Assembly: GCA_013697785.1 (NCBI GenBank)
Contig: JACCWE010000158.1
Span: forward strand, 1-35,351
DNA length: 35,351 nucleotides
Source: Gemmatimonadaceae bacterium
GTDB lineage: Bacteria; Gemmatimonadota; Gemmatimonadetes; Gemmatimonadales; Gemmatimonadaceae
Reading direction: 5' to 3'
Part shown: positions 1-7,611 of the stretch, in pieces
Numbering within the stretch: the first letter of the stretch is position 1
Layout: each line of letters opens with the position of its first letter
The notes under the pieces: model-generated
What the model was told of the DNA's origin: nothing
Seen by the model: only the letters and a program-made list of their open reading frames with translations
Database searches by the model: none
Made by a program: the position numbers and the translations under genes

Positions 1-866
1 ACCAGCCAGTTCATCTCCCGCGCGATGATCCCCCGCCCGAGCAGCTCATCCCTCGGCCCAATCACCACCGCGCGCTCGGCCGGCCGAATCGCCGTCACGA
101 ACATCGGCTCCGCATATCCACCCGGCAGCCCTCTGCGCTGACCGATCGTGAATCGCGCGAACCCCTCGTGCTCGCCCACCTTTCGCCCATCGCTCAGCAA
201 AATCGGCCCGCGCGACAACGCCGCGTCGCCACTCGCCAGATGCTTCGCCAAAACAACCGTGTGATCTCCCCCTGGCACGAAGCAGATGTCCTGGCTCTCC
301 GCCTTGTCGGCCACCACGTGAAGCCCCAGCGCACGCGCGCGTGCCCGTGTCTCGGCCTTCGTCAGCGCCCCGACCGGCAGCAGCATCCGGCTCACCACCG
401 CGCGGTCGATTCCCCACAGGAAGTAGCTCTGATCCTTCGCGGGATCCAACCCTCTGAACAGCTCCCCGCCGCGCGCCTGCGCGTAATGCCCGGTCGCGAT
501 CCACTGCGCGTCGACCGCGTCCGCTTTCGCCAGCAGATCGCGAAACTTCGTGAACGAGTTGCAGCGCACACACGGAATCGGCGTGCGCCCGCGCGCGTAC
601 TCGTCCACGAAGTTCTGGAGCACGTCGCGGCCGAACGCATCTTCCATGTTCAAGACGTAGTGCGGAACGCCGAGTCCCTCGCACACGCGCCGCGCGTCAT
701 CGATGGAGTCGAGCGAGCAGCACGGTCGATCGGGCACCTCGTCGCCGTAGCAGAAGAGCTTCATCGTCGCGCCGATCACGTCGTACCCCTGCTCGACCAG
801 CAGCGCAGCGGCGACGGACGAGTCCACGCCACCGCTCATCGCAACGAGCACACGCTCGCGGCTCAT
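1..866 (-). CDS. mnmA: tRNA-specific 2-thiouridylase MnmA (3' end cut by window edge)
   Basis: Adenylates and thiolates U34 of Lys/Glu/Gln tRNAs in the cytoplasm, taking persulfide sulfur relayed from a cysteine desulfurase. The visible 288 residues start MSRERVLVAMSGGVDSS: the PP-loop ATP site SGGVDSS is at residues 11-17. The two family cysteines are present, Cys102 in the PCVRCNSFTKF segment and Cys195 in SQDICFVPGG, as is the ATGHYAQ motif near residues 124-130. The C-terminal beta-barrel runs off the window. The ATG lies 9 bases after the stop of the upstream cysteine desulfurase, so the two are co-transcribed and probably form a dedicated donor-acceptor pair. The ribosome site is weak (AGGG). 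Identification is firm; only the C-terminus is unseen. Confidence 0.95.
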   Translation of the reverse strand, partial: MSRERVLVAMSGGVDSSVAAALLVEQGYDVIGATMKLFCYGDEVPDRPCCSLDSIDDARRVCEGLGVPHYVLNMEDAFGRDVLQNFVDEYARGRTPIPCVRCNSFTKFRDLLAKADAVDAQWIATGHYAQARGGELFRGLDPAKDQSYFLWGIDRAVVSRMLLPVGALTKAETRARARALGLHVVADKAESQDICFVPGGDHTVVLAKHLASGDAALSRGPILLSDGRKVGEHEGFARFTIGQRRGLPGGYAEPMFVTAIRPAERAVVIGPRDELLGRGIIAREMNWL

Positions 867-875
867 CGTAGCGCC

Positions 876-2045
876 CTAGCTCGCGACGCCCGCGAGGCGC
901 CGCGCCTTCGAGATGAGCGCCGGGAAGAGCTGCACCACACGCTCGATGCACGCATCGGTGGTGAGCGAGCCGAGGCTCATGCGCACTGCGGCGATCGCGA
1001 GCTCGCGCGGCACGCCGATCGCCTCGAGCACGTGGGACGGATCCACCGTCCCGCTCTGACACGCCGACCCACTCGAGCACGCGACACCCGACATGTCGAG
1101 CGCCATCAGCATCGATTCGCTGTCCGTACCCGGCACCGAGATGTTCAGGATGTGCGGCGCGCGCGGCGCTCCCGCGCCATTCACCACTGCATCCGGAATC
1201 CGCGACTCGAGCTCCCGCTGTAGAAAGTCGCGCATCTTCTCCAGCCTCGGCATCTCCGTCTCGAGCTCCTCGACCGCGAGCTCCGCCGCACGCGCGAGCG
1301 CGACCGCCGCGGCGACGTTCTCAGTGCCGGGGCGCACGCCGCGATTCTGCGAGCCGCCGAACTGCATCGGCTCGACGAACGTTCCGCGCCGGATGTACAT
1401 CGCGCCGATCCCCTTCGGCGCTCCGATCTTGTGGCCGGAGAGCGACAACAGATCGAACGGCGCACTCTTCGCGCTCACCGCGATGTGCCCGAACGCCTGC
1501 ACCGCATCGGTGTGAAAGAGCACGCCGCGCGACTTCGCGCGCTGCGCGAAGTCCGCGATCGGCTGGATCGTCCCGATCTCGTTGTTCACCCACATCACGG
1601 AGCAGATGGCGACATCCTCGCGCACGAGCGCATCGAAGCTCTCGTTCCGCACGAGCCCCGCGCCATCCACACCCAGAGTCCGCTCCTCGGCCCCCTCGTG
1701 CGCGGCCTGATGCATGGCCGCGAGGATCGCCTTGTGCTCGATCGGCGTCGTGACGACGGCCCGCTTGGCGGAACTCTTCTCGCGCATGAGCCGCCACGAG
1801 CCGAGGATCGCGAGATTGTCGGCCTCGGTGCCGCCGGATGTGAACACGATCTCGTCCGAATGCGCGCCGAGCGTCTGAGCGAGCCGCTCGCGCGCTTCGT
1901 CGAGTGCCACACGCGCCTCACGCCCCCAGCGATGGATGCTGGAGGGATTACCGAACTTGGGGCCGTAGAACGGCTCCATCGCGGCAAAGACTTCCGCGCG
2001 AACGGGCGTCGTCGCGGAATGGTCGAGGTAGACCGGAGCGGGCAT
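876..2045 (-). CDS. iscS: cysteine desulfurase (NifS/IscS class V aminotransferase)
   Basis: PLP enzyme converting cysteine to alanine and an enzyme-bound persulfide. 389 residues, a normal length for the family. It opens with the typical YLDHSATTP; His104 (PIEHKA) stacks on PLP, Asp180 (HTDAVQ) contacts the pyridine nitrogen, and Lys206 (SGHKIGAPKG) is the Schiff-base lysine. Cys329 in the loop SGSACQSG carries the persulfide. It is followed 9 bases later by mnmA, so sulfur delivery to tRNA is the likely main role; Fe-S assembly is also possible because no other desulfurase is in view. No Shine-Dalgarno precedes the ATG; instead TAGCTT lies 6 bases upstream (leaderless pattern). iscS versus nifS naming is not settled by sequence alone. 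Confidence 0.95.
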   Translation of the reverse strand: MPAPVYLDHSATTPVRAEVFAAMEPFYGPKFGNPSSIHRWGREARVALDEARERLAQTLGAHSDEIVFTSGGTEADNLAILGSWRLMREKSSAKRAVVTTPIEHKAILAAMHQAAHEGAEERTLGVDGAGLVRNESFDALVREDVAICSVMWVNNEIGTIQPIADFAQRAKSRGVLFHTDAVQAFGHIAVSAKSAPFDLLSLSGHKIGAPKGIGAMYIRRGTFVEPMQFGGSQNRGVRPGTENVAAAVALARAAELAVEELETEMPRLEKMRDFLQRELESRIPDAVVNGAGAPRAPHILNISVPGTDSESMLMALDMSGVACSSGSACQSGTVDPSHVLEAIGVPRELAIAAVRMSLGSLTTDACIERVVQLFPALISKARRLAGVAS

Positions 2046-2074
2046 GACTAAAAGCTAACGTTTCGCTGTCGCCG

Positions 2075-2097
2075 CGGAATGGCGCCGCGCCACTCCG
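2075..2097 (-). terminator. hairpin between the DUF2723 gene and iscS
   Basis: The arms at 2076-2085 and 2087-2096 are complementary over ten positions, the one mismatch being a G-U wobble on the minus-strand RNA; C2075 and G2097 add a pair. The hairpin starts about 14 bases after the stop of the DUF2723 gene and precedes iscS. No U-run follows, so it would be a non-canonical terminator or an mRNA-end stabiliser. Confidence 0.45.
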
Positions 2098-2111
2098 GCC
2101 CTGCGACCAGC

Positions 2112-4370
2112 CTAGTGCCGCTCTGGGCCGTCGCTACCCGCGGGAGGTGCCTTGGTGAAGCCCAGCACGGACTCTACGCGCGCCGCGCGAGCCATGTCGA
2201 TCGCCGTGTTCATGTACTTCGCAGCAGCCGCCGAGTCGCCGAGCGACTTCGAGATGTCGCTCAGCAGCGCGGCCGTGATCACGTATCGGAGCGGGATGTC
2301 CGACGAGGCCTTGTCCACCCACTCGCCGCGCTTGAGCAGCGCAGCCGGTGCCTTGTAGTCCTTCCACAACGAATCGGTGCGCGGCAGATCGAAGAAGCCG
2401 TAACCGGGGATCTCGATGAAGCGCTTGTCGGCGCTGATCGGCGTTGGGAAGAGCTTCGACACGAGCCCCTGATTCGCGATGTACTTCCCGAGCCCGAGCG
2501 AGCGCGGATACGACCCCGACGTGAAGTACAGCGGACGATTCGGATATCCATCCTTGATCACGCGCAGCACGATGATCTGATCCTTGTAGAACTCGCCCGG
2601 CGGGATCACCGCCTCGATGTCGTCCTTCTTGAACAGCTGCGCCTGCGGCAGCGCGATCACCTCGGGAAGCGCGTCGGCCTCCTCGAGCGTCATCGACACC
2701 GGCGAGCCTTTCGGCAGCGGCCATGCGCGCCCGCGATAGACCACCGGCCCCTTCGCCGCATCGTACGGATACACGGGACGGCGAATCATCTGCCGCACGT
2801 ACCAGTCGGTGCGGAGCAGCGATGTTACGGCCACCGTCACATCGCGCCGCACACCCTCCACTTCCTGCGCGTACCAGAGCGGAAAGGTGTCGTTGTCTCC
2901 ATTCGTGATGAGCACTCCGTATGGCTCGACGCTGTTCAACACGTCGGCCGCCCAGTCGCGCGTGAACGTGTCGCCGTGCCGCGACGCCGCGCGCCAGTTC
3001 GTGATGAGCGGAATGAACGCCAGCAGAAACACAGGAGTCGTCAGCAGCCAGTTCTTTCGCGGAATGCGCGAGGCCTCGTCGTTCCACTCCGGAGACAGCA
3101 GCGCAGCGAGCTGCTCCCAGATGAGGACGATGCCGAGCCCTGCCCACACGCTCCACGCCGAGAAGCCCCACAAATAGAAATAGTCTCGGTCACGCACCTC
3201 GCGAGCCACGCTGTTCCCGAGCTCCGGCGCCTGCGAGTAGCCGTACTTGAAGTTCATGTAGAAGATCAGCGCGAGCGTGATCGTGAACATCAGCGGCCCG
3301 AAGAATCCGAACGAGTATCGATCGCGCTTGAAGTGCGCGTAGCCGCCCGCGACGCCGAGCACGAGGTAGATCCCGGCGAGCAGCCCCTGCAGCCCGCGCG
3401 GCGCGCTGTCGTACGGATCGCGCAGCCACTGCCACTTGAAGTACATCCAGAACATCCCGACTTGCGCCGTGAATGGCGCTTGTCGCTGGTCCAGCGTCGG
3501 CTTGCCGTACTGCACGCGATTCACGTTGTCGGCGAGCCGCTGGCGCGCCGTCGCGTCGAAGGTGCACGATAGTGCGAACTTCGTCGTGCACCCGGTCGCC
3601 TCGCCTTCGTTGATCGCAGGGAAGTGCCCGGCACGAATCGGCTCGACCGCGAACGGCGTGAGCCCGAGCACGAACGCGCCCGCGATGGCGAGCAGCAGCT
3701 TCCAGCGAATCACGGTCGTCGGCTTCCGCAGCAGCACCGCCGCCACCACCGCCGGCGCGACGAGAAATCCGGCCGGATGATTGGTGTAGCCGAGCGCGAT
3801 GAGAAATCCGATGAGCACGAGCAGCCGGTCCGCCGTGCGCCCCTCGGGGTTGTCGCACCAGCGCACCGTCAGCCACGACACGATTGCGAAGAACGCGAGC
3901 GACACCGTGTACACCTTCTCGTTCACGACCGACTGGTTCCACACCGTGAACGCCGTGGCCCCGAGAAGCGCCGCCGCAGCGGCCGCGCCACGCTGCATCC
4001 ACCGCTCCGGCAGCCACACGCTGCACACGCGCTCGACCACGAGGAACCATGTTCCCGCAGACAGCGCGCTGCACACCGCCGCCAGCACGTTGATCTTCGT
4101 CCCCGCGGAGCCGCCGATCGGCAGCAGCGTGAAGATGTGCGCGAGCAGAACGAAGAACGGATTGCCCGGCGGATGCGGAATGCCGAGCACCTTCGCGGCG
4201 GCGATGTATTCGCTCGTGTCCCACATCGCGGTGTTCGGCGCGAGCGTGGCAATGTACAGCGCGAAAATAACGAGCGACACGATCGCCGCGACGCCGTACG
4301 ACGGTCGCTGCTCCGATATCGCGGGAACGTCGCGGCGTGGTGACCGGCGCGTTTGCGTGCGAGGAGGCAT
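2112..4370 (-). CDS. DUF2723 (TMEM260-like, GT117) membrane glycosyltransferase
   Basis: A 752-residue polytopic membrane protein of the DUF2723 family, which includes the eukaryotic O-mannosyltransferase TMEM260 and has a GT-C fold. The hallmark N-terminus follows the first membrane helix (about 25-43): LAPNTAMWDTSEYI, with acidic Asp51 and Glu54 in the first extracytoplasmic loop, then HPPGNP at 66-71. About ten further hydrophobic segments follow to roughly residue 480; the rest is mostly soluble and probably periplasmic. Likely role: transfer of a sugar from a polyprenyl-phosphate donor to an envelope protein or glycan; donor and acceptor are unknown. It begins 7 bases after the stop of the BshB1-type gene, with no clear ribosome site, so translation is probably coupled. 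Family is confident, substrate is not. Confidence 0.85.
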   Translation of the reverse strand: MPPRTQTRRSPRRDVPAISEQRPSYGVAAIVSLVIFALYIATLAPNTAMWDTSEYIAAAKVLGIPHPPGNPFFVLLAHIFTLLPIGGSAGTKINVLAAVCSALSAGTWFLVVERVCSVWLPERWMQRGAAAAAALLGATAFTVWNQSVVNEKVYTVSLAFFAIVSWLTVRWCDNPEGRTADRLLVLIGFLIALGYTNHPAGFLVAPAVVAAVLLRKPTTVIRWKLLLAIAGAFVLGLTPFAVEPIRAGHFPAINEGEATGCTTKFALSCTFDATARQRLADNVNRVQYGKPTLDQRQAPFTAQVGMFWMYFKWQWLRDPYDSAPRGLQGLLAGIYLVLGVAGGYAHFKRDRYSFGFFGPLMFTITLALIFYMNFKYGYSQAPELGNSVAREVRDRDYFYLWGFSAWSVWAGLGIVLIWEQLAALLSPEWNDEASRIPRKNWLLTTPVFLLAFIPLITNWRAASRHGDTFTRDWAADVLNSVEPYGVLITNGDNDTFPLWYAQEVEGVRRDVTVAVTSLLRTDWYVRQMIRRPVYPYDAAKGPVVYRGRAWPLPKGSPVSMTLEEADALPEVIALPQAQLFKKDDIEAVIPPGEFYKDQIIVLRVIKDGYPNRPLYFTSGSYPRSLGLGKYIANQGLVSKLFPTPISADKRFIEIPGYGFFDLPRTDSLWKDYKAPAALLKRGEWVDKASSDIPLRYVITAALLSDISKSLGDSAAAAKYMNTAIDMARAARVESVLGFTKAPPAGSDGPERH

Positions 4371-4377
4371 TTCTATG

Positions 4378-5097
4378 TCAGAAGGTGGATACGTTCAGCG
4401 ACATCAGGTCATCGACCCGCATCGTCTCGGCCGTATGAAACGGCTCGCCATATTGTACCCGGATGAGCGATCCATAGTGCGCTGCCTGGTGCCGCACGAT
4501 GTCGTAGAGCGGCTCACCGTTGGGAAAAACCTCGCCCGCCTGCGTCGCGCCGTCGAACTGCGAGCCATACGCCCGAATCGCGAGCATCTTCTTCTCGAAC
4601 TCGGCCGAGATGTCGACGACGAATGTCGGCTTCCCCGCGTCCTCGCGATAGGTGAGCGAGTGGACGAGCTTGAAGGGGCGAAAGCGCGGCACGTCCGGCT
4701 CGATCTTCGAGAGCCCCGCGAGAAAGCACGCGTCCGTCACCAGCTCGGCGCTCACCCGATGATCGGGATGCTTGCCGGTGATCGAGGGTGCGAGCACGAC
4801 GCGCGGCTGGAACTCGCGAATGAGGCGCACGAGCTGCGCGCGCGTTGCCGGTGTGTTCACGATTCCCGCATCGGGAAGTCCGAGATTCACCCGTGCGGTG
4901 ACGCCGAGTATCTCGGCCGCGCGGCTCGCCTCCTCGGCGCGTAGCTCGGCAGAGCCGCGCGAGCCCATCTCGCCCTGCGTGAGATCCACGATGGCGGTTC
5001 GCTGCCCGAGCGAGGCGGACTTGAGGAGCGTGCCACCGCACGTGAGCTCGACGTCGTCGCGATGTGCGGCTATTGCCAGAACGTCCACGGTCGTCAT
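4378..5097 (-). CDS. bshB1: BshB1-type PIG-L/LmbE deacetylase (bacillithiol pathway)
   Basis: A 239-residue zinc deacetylase of the PIG-L/LmbE family. The metal motif AHRDDVE has His12, Asp14 and Asp15; the distal ligand motif KHPDH has His110 and His113. The segment around residues 40-47 (QGEMGSRG) and the stretch TDACFLAGLSKIE match BshB1, which removes acetyl from GlcNAc-malate in bacillithiol synthesis. One oddity is Arg13 where nearly all members have Pro (AHPDD). The ATG at 5097 is preferred over an upstream in-frame start at 5190 because the upstream residues lie outside the family; TATATT sits 7 bases before it and no Shine-Dalgarno is seen. No bshA or bshC is in the window. It precedes the DUF2723 gene by 7 bases, so a role in deacetylating a glycolipid sugar is an alternative. 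Confidence 0.85.
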   Translation of the reverse strand: MTTVDVLAIAAHRDDVELTCGGTLLKSASLGQRTAIVDLTQGEMGSRGSAELRAEEASRAAEILGVTARVNLGLPDAGIVNTPATRAQLVRLIREFQPRVVLAPSITGKHPDHRVSAELVTDACFLAGLSKIEPDVPRFRPFKLVHSLTYREDAGKPTFVVDISAEFEKKMLAIRAYGSQFDGATQAGEVFPNGEPLYDIVRHQAAHYGSLIRVQYGEPFHTAETMRVDDLMSLNVSTF

Positions 5098-5115
5098 GGA
5101 GGAGAATATACGCCC

Positions 5116-5144
5116 CTGACGGCGGCGATGGCGGGCACTACATT
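5116..5144 (+). promoter_or_regulatory. candidate sigma-70-type promoter of the BchO-like gene
   Basis: CTGACG (5116-5121), a 17-base spacer, then TACATT (5139-5144), only 6 bases before the GTG at 5151. This implies a transcript starting at or next to the start codon. It lies in the 53-base divergent gap with bshB1. Confidence 0.45.
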
Positions 5145-5150
5145 CGATTC

Positions 5151-6056
5151 GTGCGCGCAACGCCGACGTGGGTAGACATGGGGGCCACATGGCCCAACTG
5201 CAGCGCCAGTCGCTTCGTCGAAGCGGGAGGGCAGCGGTGGCACGTCCAGATCATGGGACGCGGACCGGCGCTGCTGCTCGTGCACGGCATCGGCGCCGCG
5301 ACACACACGTGGCACGAGCTCGCGCCACGCCTCGCGCAGCGATTCACCGTCATCGCGCCGGATCTGCCGGGGCATGGCTTCACGACTGCGCCACGCACCG
5401 ATCATCTCTCGCTCGACGGAATCGCGATCGCGCTCGCAGCGCTTCTCGAGGAGCTCAGGATGTCGCCGGTGGTCGGCGTCGGGCACGGCGCCGGTGCCGC
5501 GATCGCGATGCGCCTCGCGCTCGGCGAGGACAGCTCGCTCAGAGCGCTGATCGGGATCAACGCGTCGCTCACGCCTCCGCAGAGCCAGCTCTGGACTCTA
5601 CTCGCGCCCGCCGCGCGCGTGGGCGTGCGCTCGCCGCGCATGGCCGAGCTGGGACGCGATCTCGAATCGGGGACGCTCGACTCGACGCTGATGAGCACCA
5701 CGGGGTCGACGCTCTCGCCGTCGCAGGCCGCGCTCTACGGGGTGTTTCTGCGCTCGCAGCGGCACATGGGCGCGGTGATGACCGTGTTCGAGCATTGGGA
5801 CGCGCCGCGGCTGCAGCGCGATCTCGACCGCCTGGTGATTCCGGTGACGCTCGCCGTCGGCCTCCACGACAGCTGGGTCCCGCCGCACGACGCCGACCGG
5901 ATAGCGATGCGCCTCGCCGACGCGCGCATTGTGGAGGTGCGCGAGGGCGGCCACTTCGCGCACGAGGATGTGCCGGATCAGCTGGAGAGCATTATCGTGG
6001 AGAGCGCGAGGAATGCAGGGCTGCTGGCGGGAATTCCAGTGGGAGGATATGACTGA
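5151..6056 (+). CDS. bchO: BchO-like alpha/beta hydrolase lacking the nucleophile serine
   Basis: A 301-residue alpha/beta-hydrolase that resembles BchO, the putative Mg-chelatase accessory protein of bacteriochlorophyll synthesis. The N-terminal pattern W-V-D-M-G-A-T-WPN followed by ASRFVEAGG and WHVQ matches my memory of BchO, which is why the GTG at 5151 is chosen over the ATG at 5178. LLVHGIGAATHTW forms the oxyanion region and APDLPGHGFT follows. The nucleophile elbow reads GVGHGAGAA, so the expected Ser (GHSAG) is Gly. The acid (VGLHDSWVPP) and the late His (GGHFAHED) remain. The middle STTGSTLSP...ALYG region also fits BchO. No photosynthesis genes are nearby. It could be a non-catalytic paralogue or a binding protein. 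Family assignment rests on recalled sequences. Confidence 0.65.
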   Translation: MRATPTWVDMGATWPNCSASRFVEAGGQRWHVQIMGRGPALLLVHGIGAATHTWHELAPRLAQRFTVIAPDLPGHGFTTAPRTDHLSLDGIAIALAALLEELRMSPVVGVGHGAGAAIAMRLALGEDSSLRALIGINASLTPPQSQLWTLLAPAARVGVRSPRMAELGRDLESGTLDSTLMSTTGSTLSPSQAALYGVFLRSQRHMGAVMTVFEHWDAPRLQRDLDRLVIPVTLAVGLHDSWVPPHDADRIAMRLADARIVEVREGGHFAHEDVPDQLESIIVESARNAGLLAGIPVGGYD

Positions 6057-6336
6057 CGTCGACACACAATCTCGCGGGCGCTGGATCTTCGTTGGCGCTA
6101 TCGCGGTGGTCGTAGCCATTTATGGGTTGACGCAGTACGCGTTGAAGGGAGATTCATTCTTGCGCAGTCAGAACGTGGAGATGTGTGCGCAAGGCTATGG
6201 CAACTCCCGTAGCGCTCGTGACACCGCGCACGTCGATTCAATGACGCCGCCGGAAGTCACTTCTCTGCGTCACTCGCAGATGCGCACATGTGGCTGGTAT
6301 CGCGAGCGCGGAGCGACGAAGTCATCGCTGAAATGA
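6049..6336 (+). CDS. small single-pass membrane protein, unknown function
   Basis: A 95-residue protein of no family I recognise. It starts at the ATG at 6049, overlapping the last 8 bases of the BchO-like gene, with GGGAGG at 6041-6046 as a good ribosome site, so the two are translationally coupled. One membrane helix runs from about residue 12 to 32 (WIFVGAIAVVVAIYG), followed by a short polar tail with two cysteines (in VEMCAQG and RTCGWY). The base composition is less GC-biased than the neighbours, with codons such as ACA, TTA/TTG and AAA more frequent. It ends 24 bases before the convergent permease stop. The overlap and ribosome site support it being real. Confidence 0.6.
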   Translation: MTDVDTQSRGRWIFVGAIAVVVAIYGLTQYALKGDSFLRSQNVEMCAQGYGNSRSARDTAHVDSMTPPEVTSLRHSQMRTCGWYRERGATKSSLK

Positions 6337-6360
6337 ATCGTATGCAGCGAAGCTCCCGCC

Positions 6361-7611
6361 CTACTCGTACCTCAGCGCCTCGACCGGGTCGAGCCGCGAT
6401 GCGCGATACGCCGGAAGCAGTCCAAACACGATCCCCGTAAACGCACTCGTGAGCAGCGCCGCGACGATCGCCATTGGCGGTATCGTCGCATCGATCGGCG
6501 TGAGCTTGCGAATCACATACGCGAGCCCACCGCCGATGATCAGCCCCGTGCTCGCACCGATCATCGTGAGCGTCGCCGCCTCGACGAGGAACTGCCACAG
6601 GATCACGCCCTTCGTCGCCCCCAGCGCCTTGCGCACGCCGATCTCGCGCGTGCGCTCGGTGACGGAGATCATCATGATCGCGACGACCCCTACACCGCCC
6701 ACGAGGAGCCCGATCGCCGAAAGCGAGATGACGACGATGAAGAAAATCTGGACCGTGCTGTTGTAGAGGTCCATGAGCTTGTCCTGGCCGTACAGAAACC
6801 ACGTATCCTCGGCCGCCGGACGCAGGCGTCGCTCCGTGCGCAGCGCCGCGGTGACCTCGTCCATCGCGACATCCTGCGCCACGCCGTCGCGCGGTTTCAC
6901 GGTGAGGTCGAGCCACTTCACTCGCATCTGCAATTTGCGACGTGCCGTCTCGAAGGGAACGATCGCGCCCGGCGTGCTGCTGCCGTTGAAGAAGTTCGCG
7001 AGCGGATGATAGAGGCCGATCACGACGAACGGCTTCCCATCCACTGCCACGGTCTTGCCCACCGCGTCGCCGTTGTCGAACAGCGAAGCCGCCATCACCT
7101 CGTTGACGATGATGACCTGCTCGGCATTGGTATTCTCGCGCTCGGTGAAGCTGCGCCCCGGATCGATATCGCCGCCATCTACGTCCGTCCAGCCCGGAGT
7201 GTAGGCGTCCACATTCACCGACGGCAAATCGCGATCGTGATACTTGATCTCCGCGCCGGTGCCGACGTGTGCGATGACACCTTTGATCGAGGGGAGCGCC
7301 GCGATCATGGTCGCCTCTTCAATCGTCAGCGACTTGTGATGCCGCCAGGGGCAGCTGTCCGCCGAGCCGTCGCAGCCATTGATTCCAACGGGCCAGCGCG
7401 TGACGTAGAACGTCGTCGGGCCCGCCGCCGCCATCGACTTTTCCACCCCTGCGTTGATCCCGTGCACGCCGGCGGACATCGCGGTCACGACGAAAACGCC
7501 CACCGCAATCCCGAGGATCGTCAGCCCTGCCCGTACCTTGTTGGTGCGGATCGCGTCGAGGGCGATCAGCACGCCCTCGCCCAGTGCGTGGAGCTTGTTT
7601 CCGATTGCCAT
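6361..7611 (-). CDS. MacB/FtsX-type ABC transporter permease (second subunit)
   Basis: A 416-residue permease of the MacB family: one N-terminal membrane helix (about 22-45), a large periplasmic MacB_PCD domain to about residue 280, then three C-terminal helices including the conserved TREIGVRKALGA motif after the second helix and ending YRASRLDPVEALRYE. The periplasmic part carries a short Cys-containing insert (NGCDGSADSCPW, about residues 77-88). The ATG overlaps the stop of the upstream permease by one base (TGATG), which fixes the start; an upstream in-frame extension to 7848 runs antisense in style through the neighbour and is rejected. It is probably the partner of the first permease in a heterodimer driven by the ATPase encoded upstream. 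The substrate is unknown. Confidence 0.9.
   Translation of the reverse strand: MAIGNKLHALGEGVLIALDAIRTNKVRAGLTILGIAVGVFVVTAMSAGVHGINAGVEKSMAAAGPTTFYVTRWPVGINGCDGSADSCPWRHHKSLTIEEATMIAALPSIKGVIAHVGTGAEIKYHDRDLPSVNVDAYTPGWTDVDGGDIDPGRSFTERENTNAEQVIIVNEVMAASLFDNGDAVGKTVAVDGKPFVVIGLYHPLANFFNGSSTPGAIVPFETARRKLQMRVKWLDLTVKPRDGVAQDVAMDEVTAALRTERRLRPAAEDTWFLYGQDKLMDLYNSTVQIFFIVVISLSAIGLLVGGVGVVAIMMISVTERTREIGVRKALGATKGVILWQFLVEAATLTMIGASTGLIIGGGLAYVIRKLTPIDATIPPMAIVAALLTSAFTGIVFGLLPAYRASRLDPVEALRYE

Noticed and set aside
2079-3572. Long plus-strand open frame opposite the DUF2723 gene
   Set aside because: Arg/His-rich low-complexity translation without motifs; the DUF2723 family motifs lie on the minus strand.
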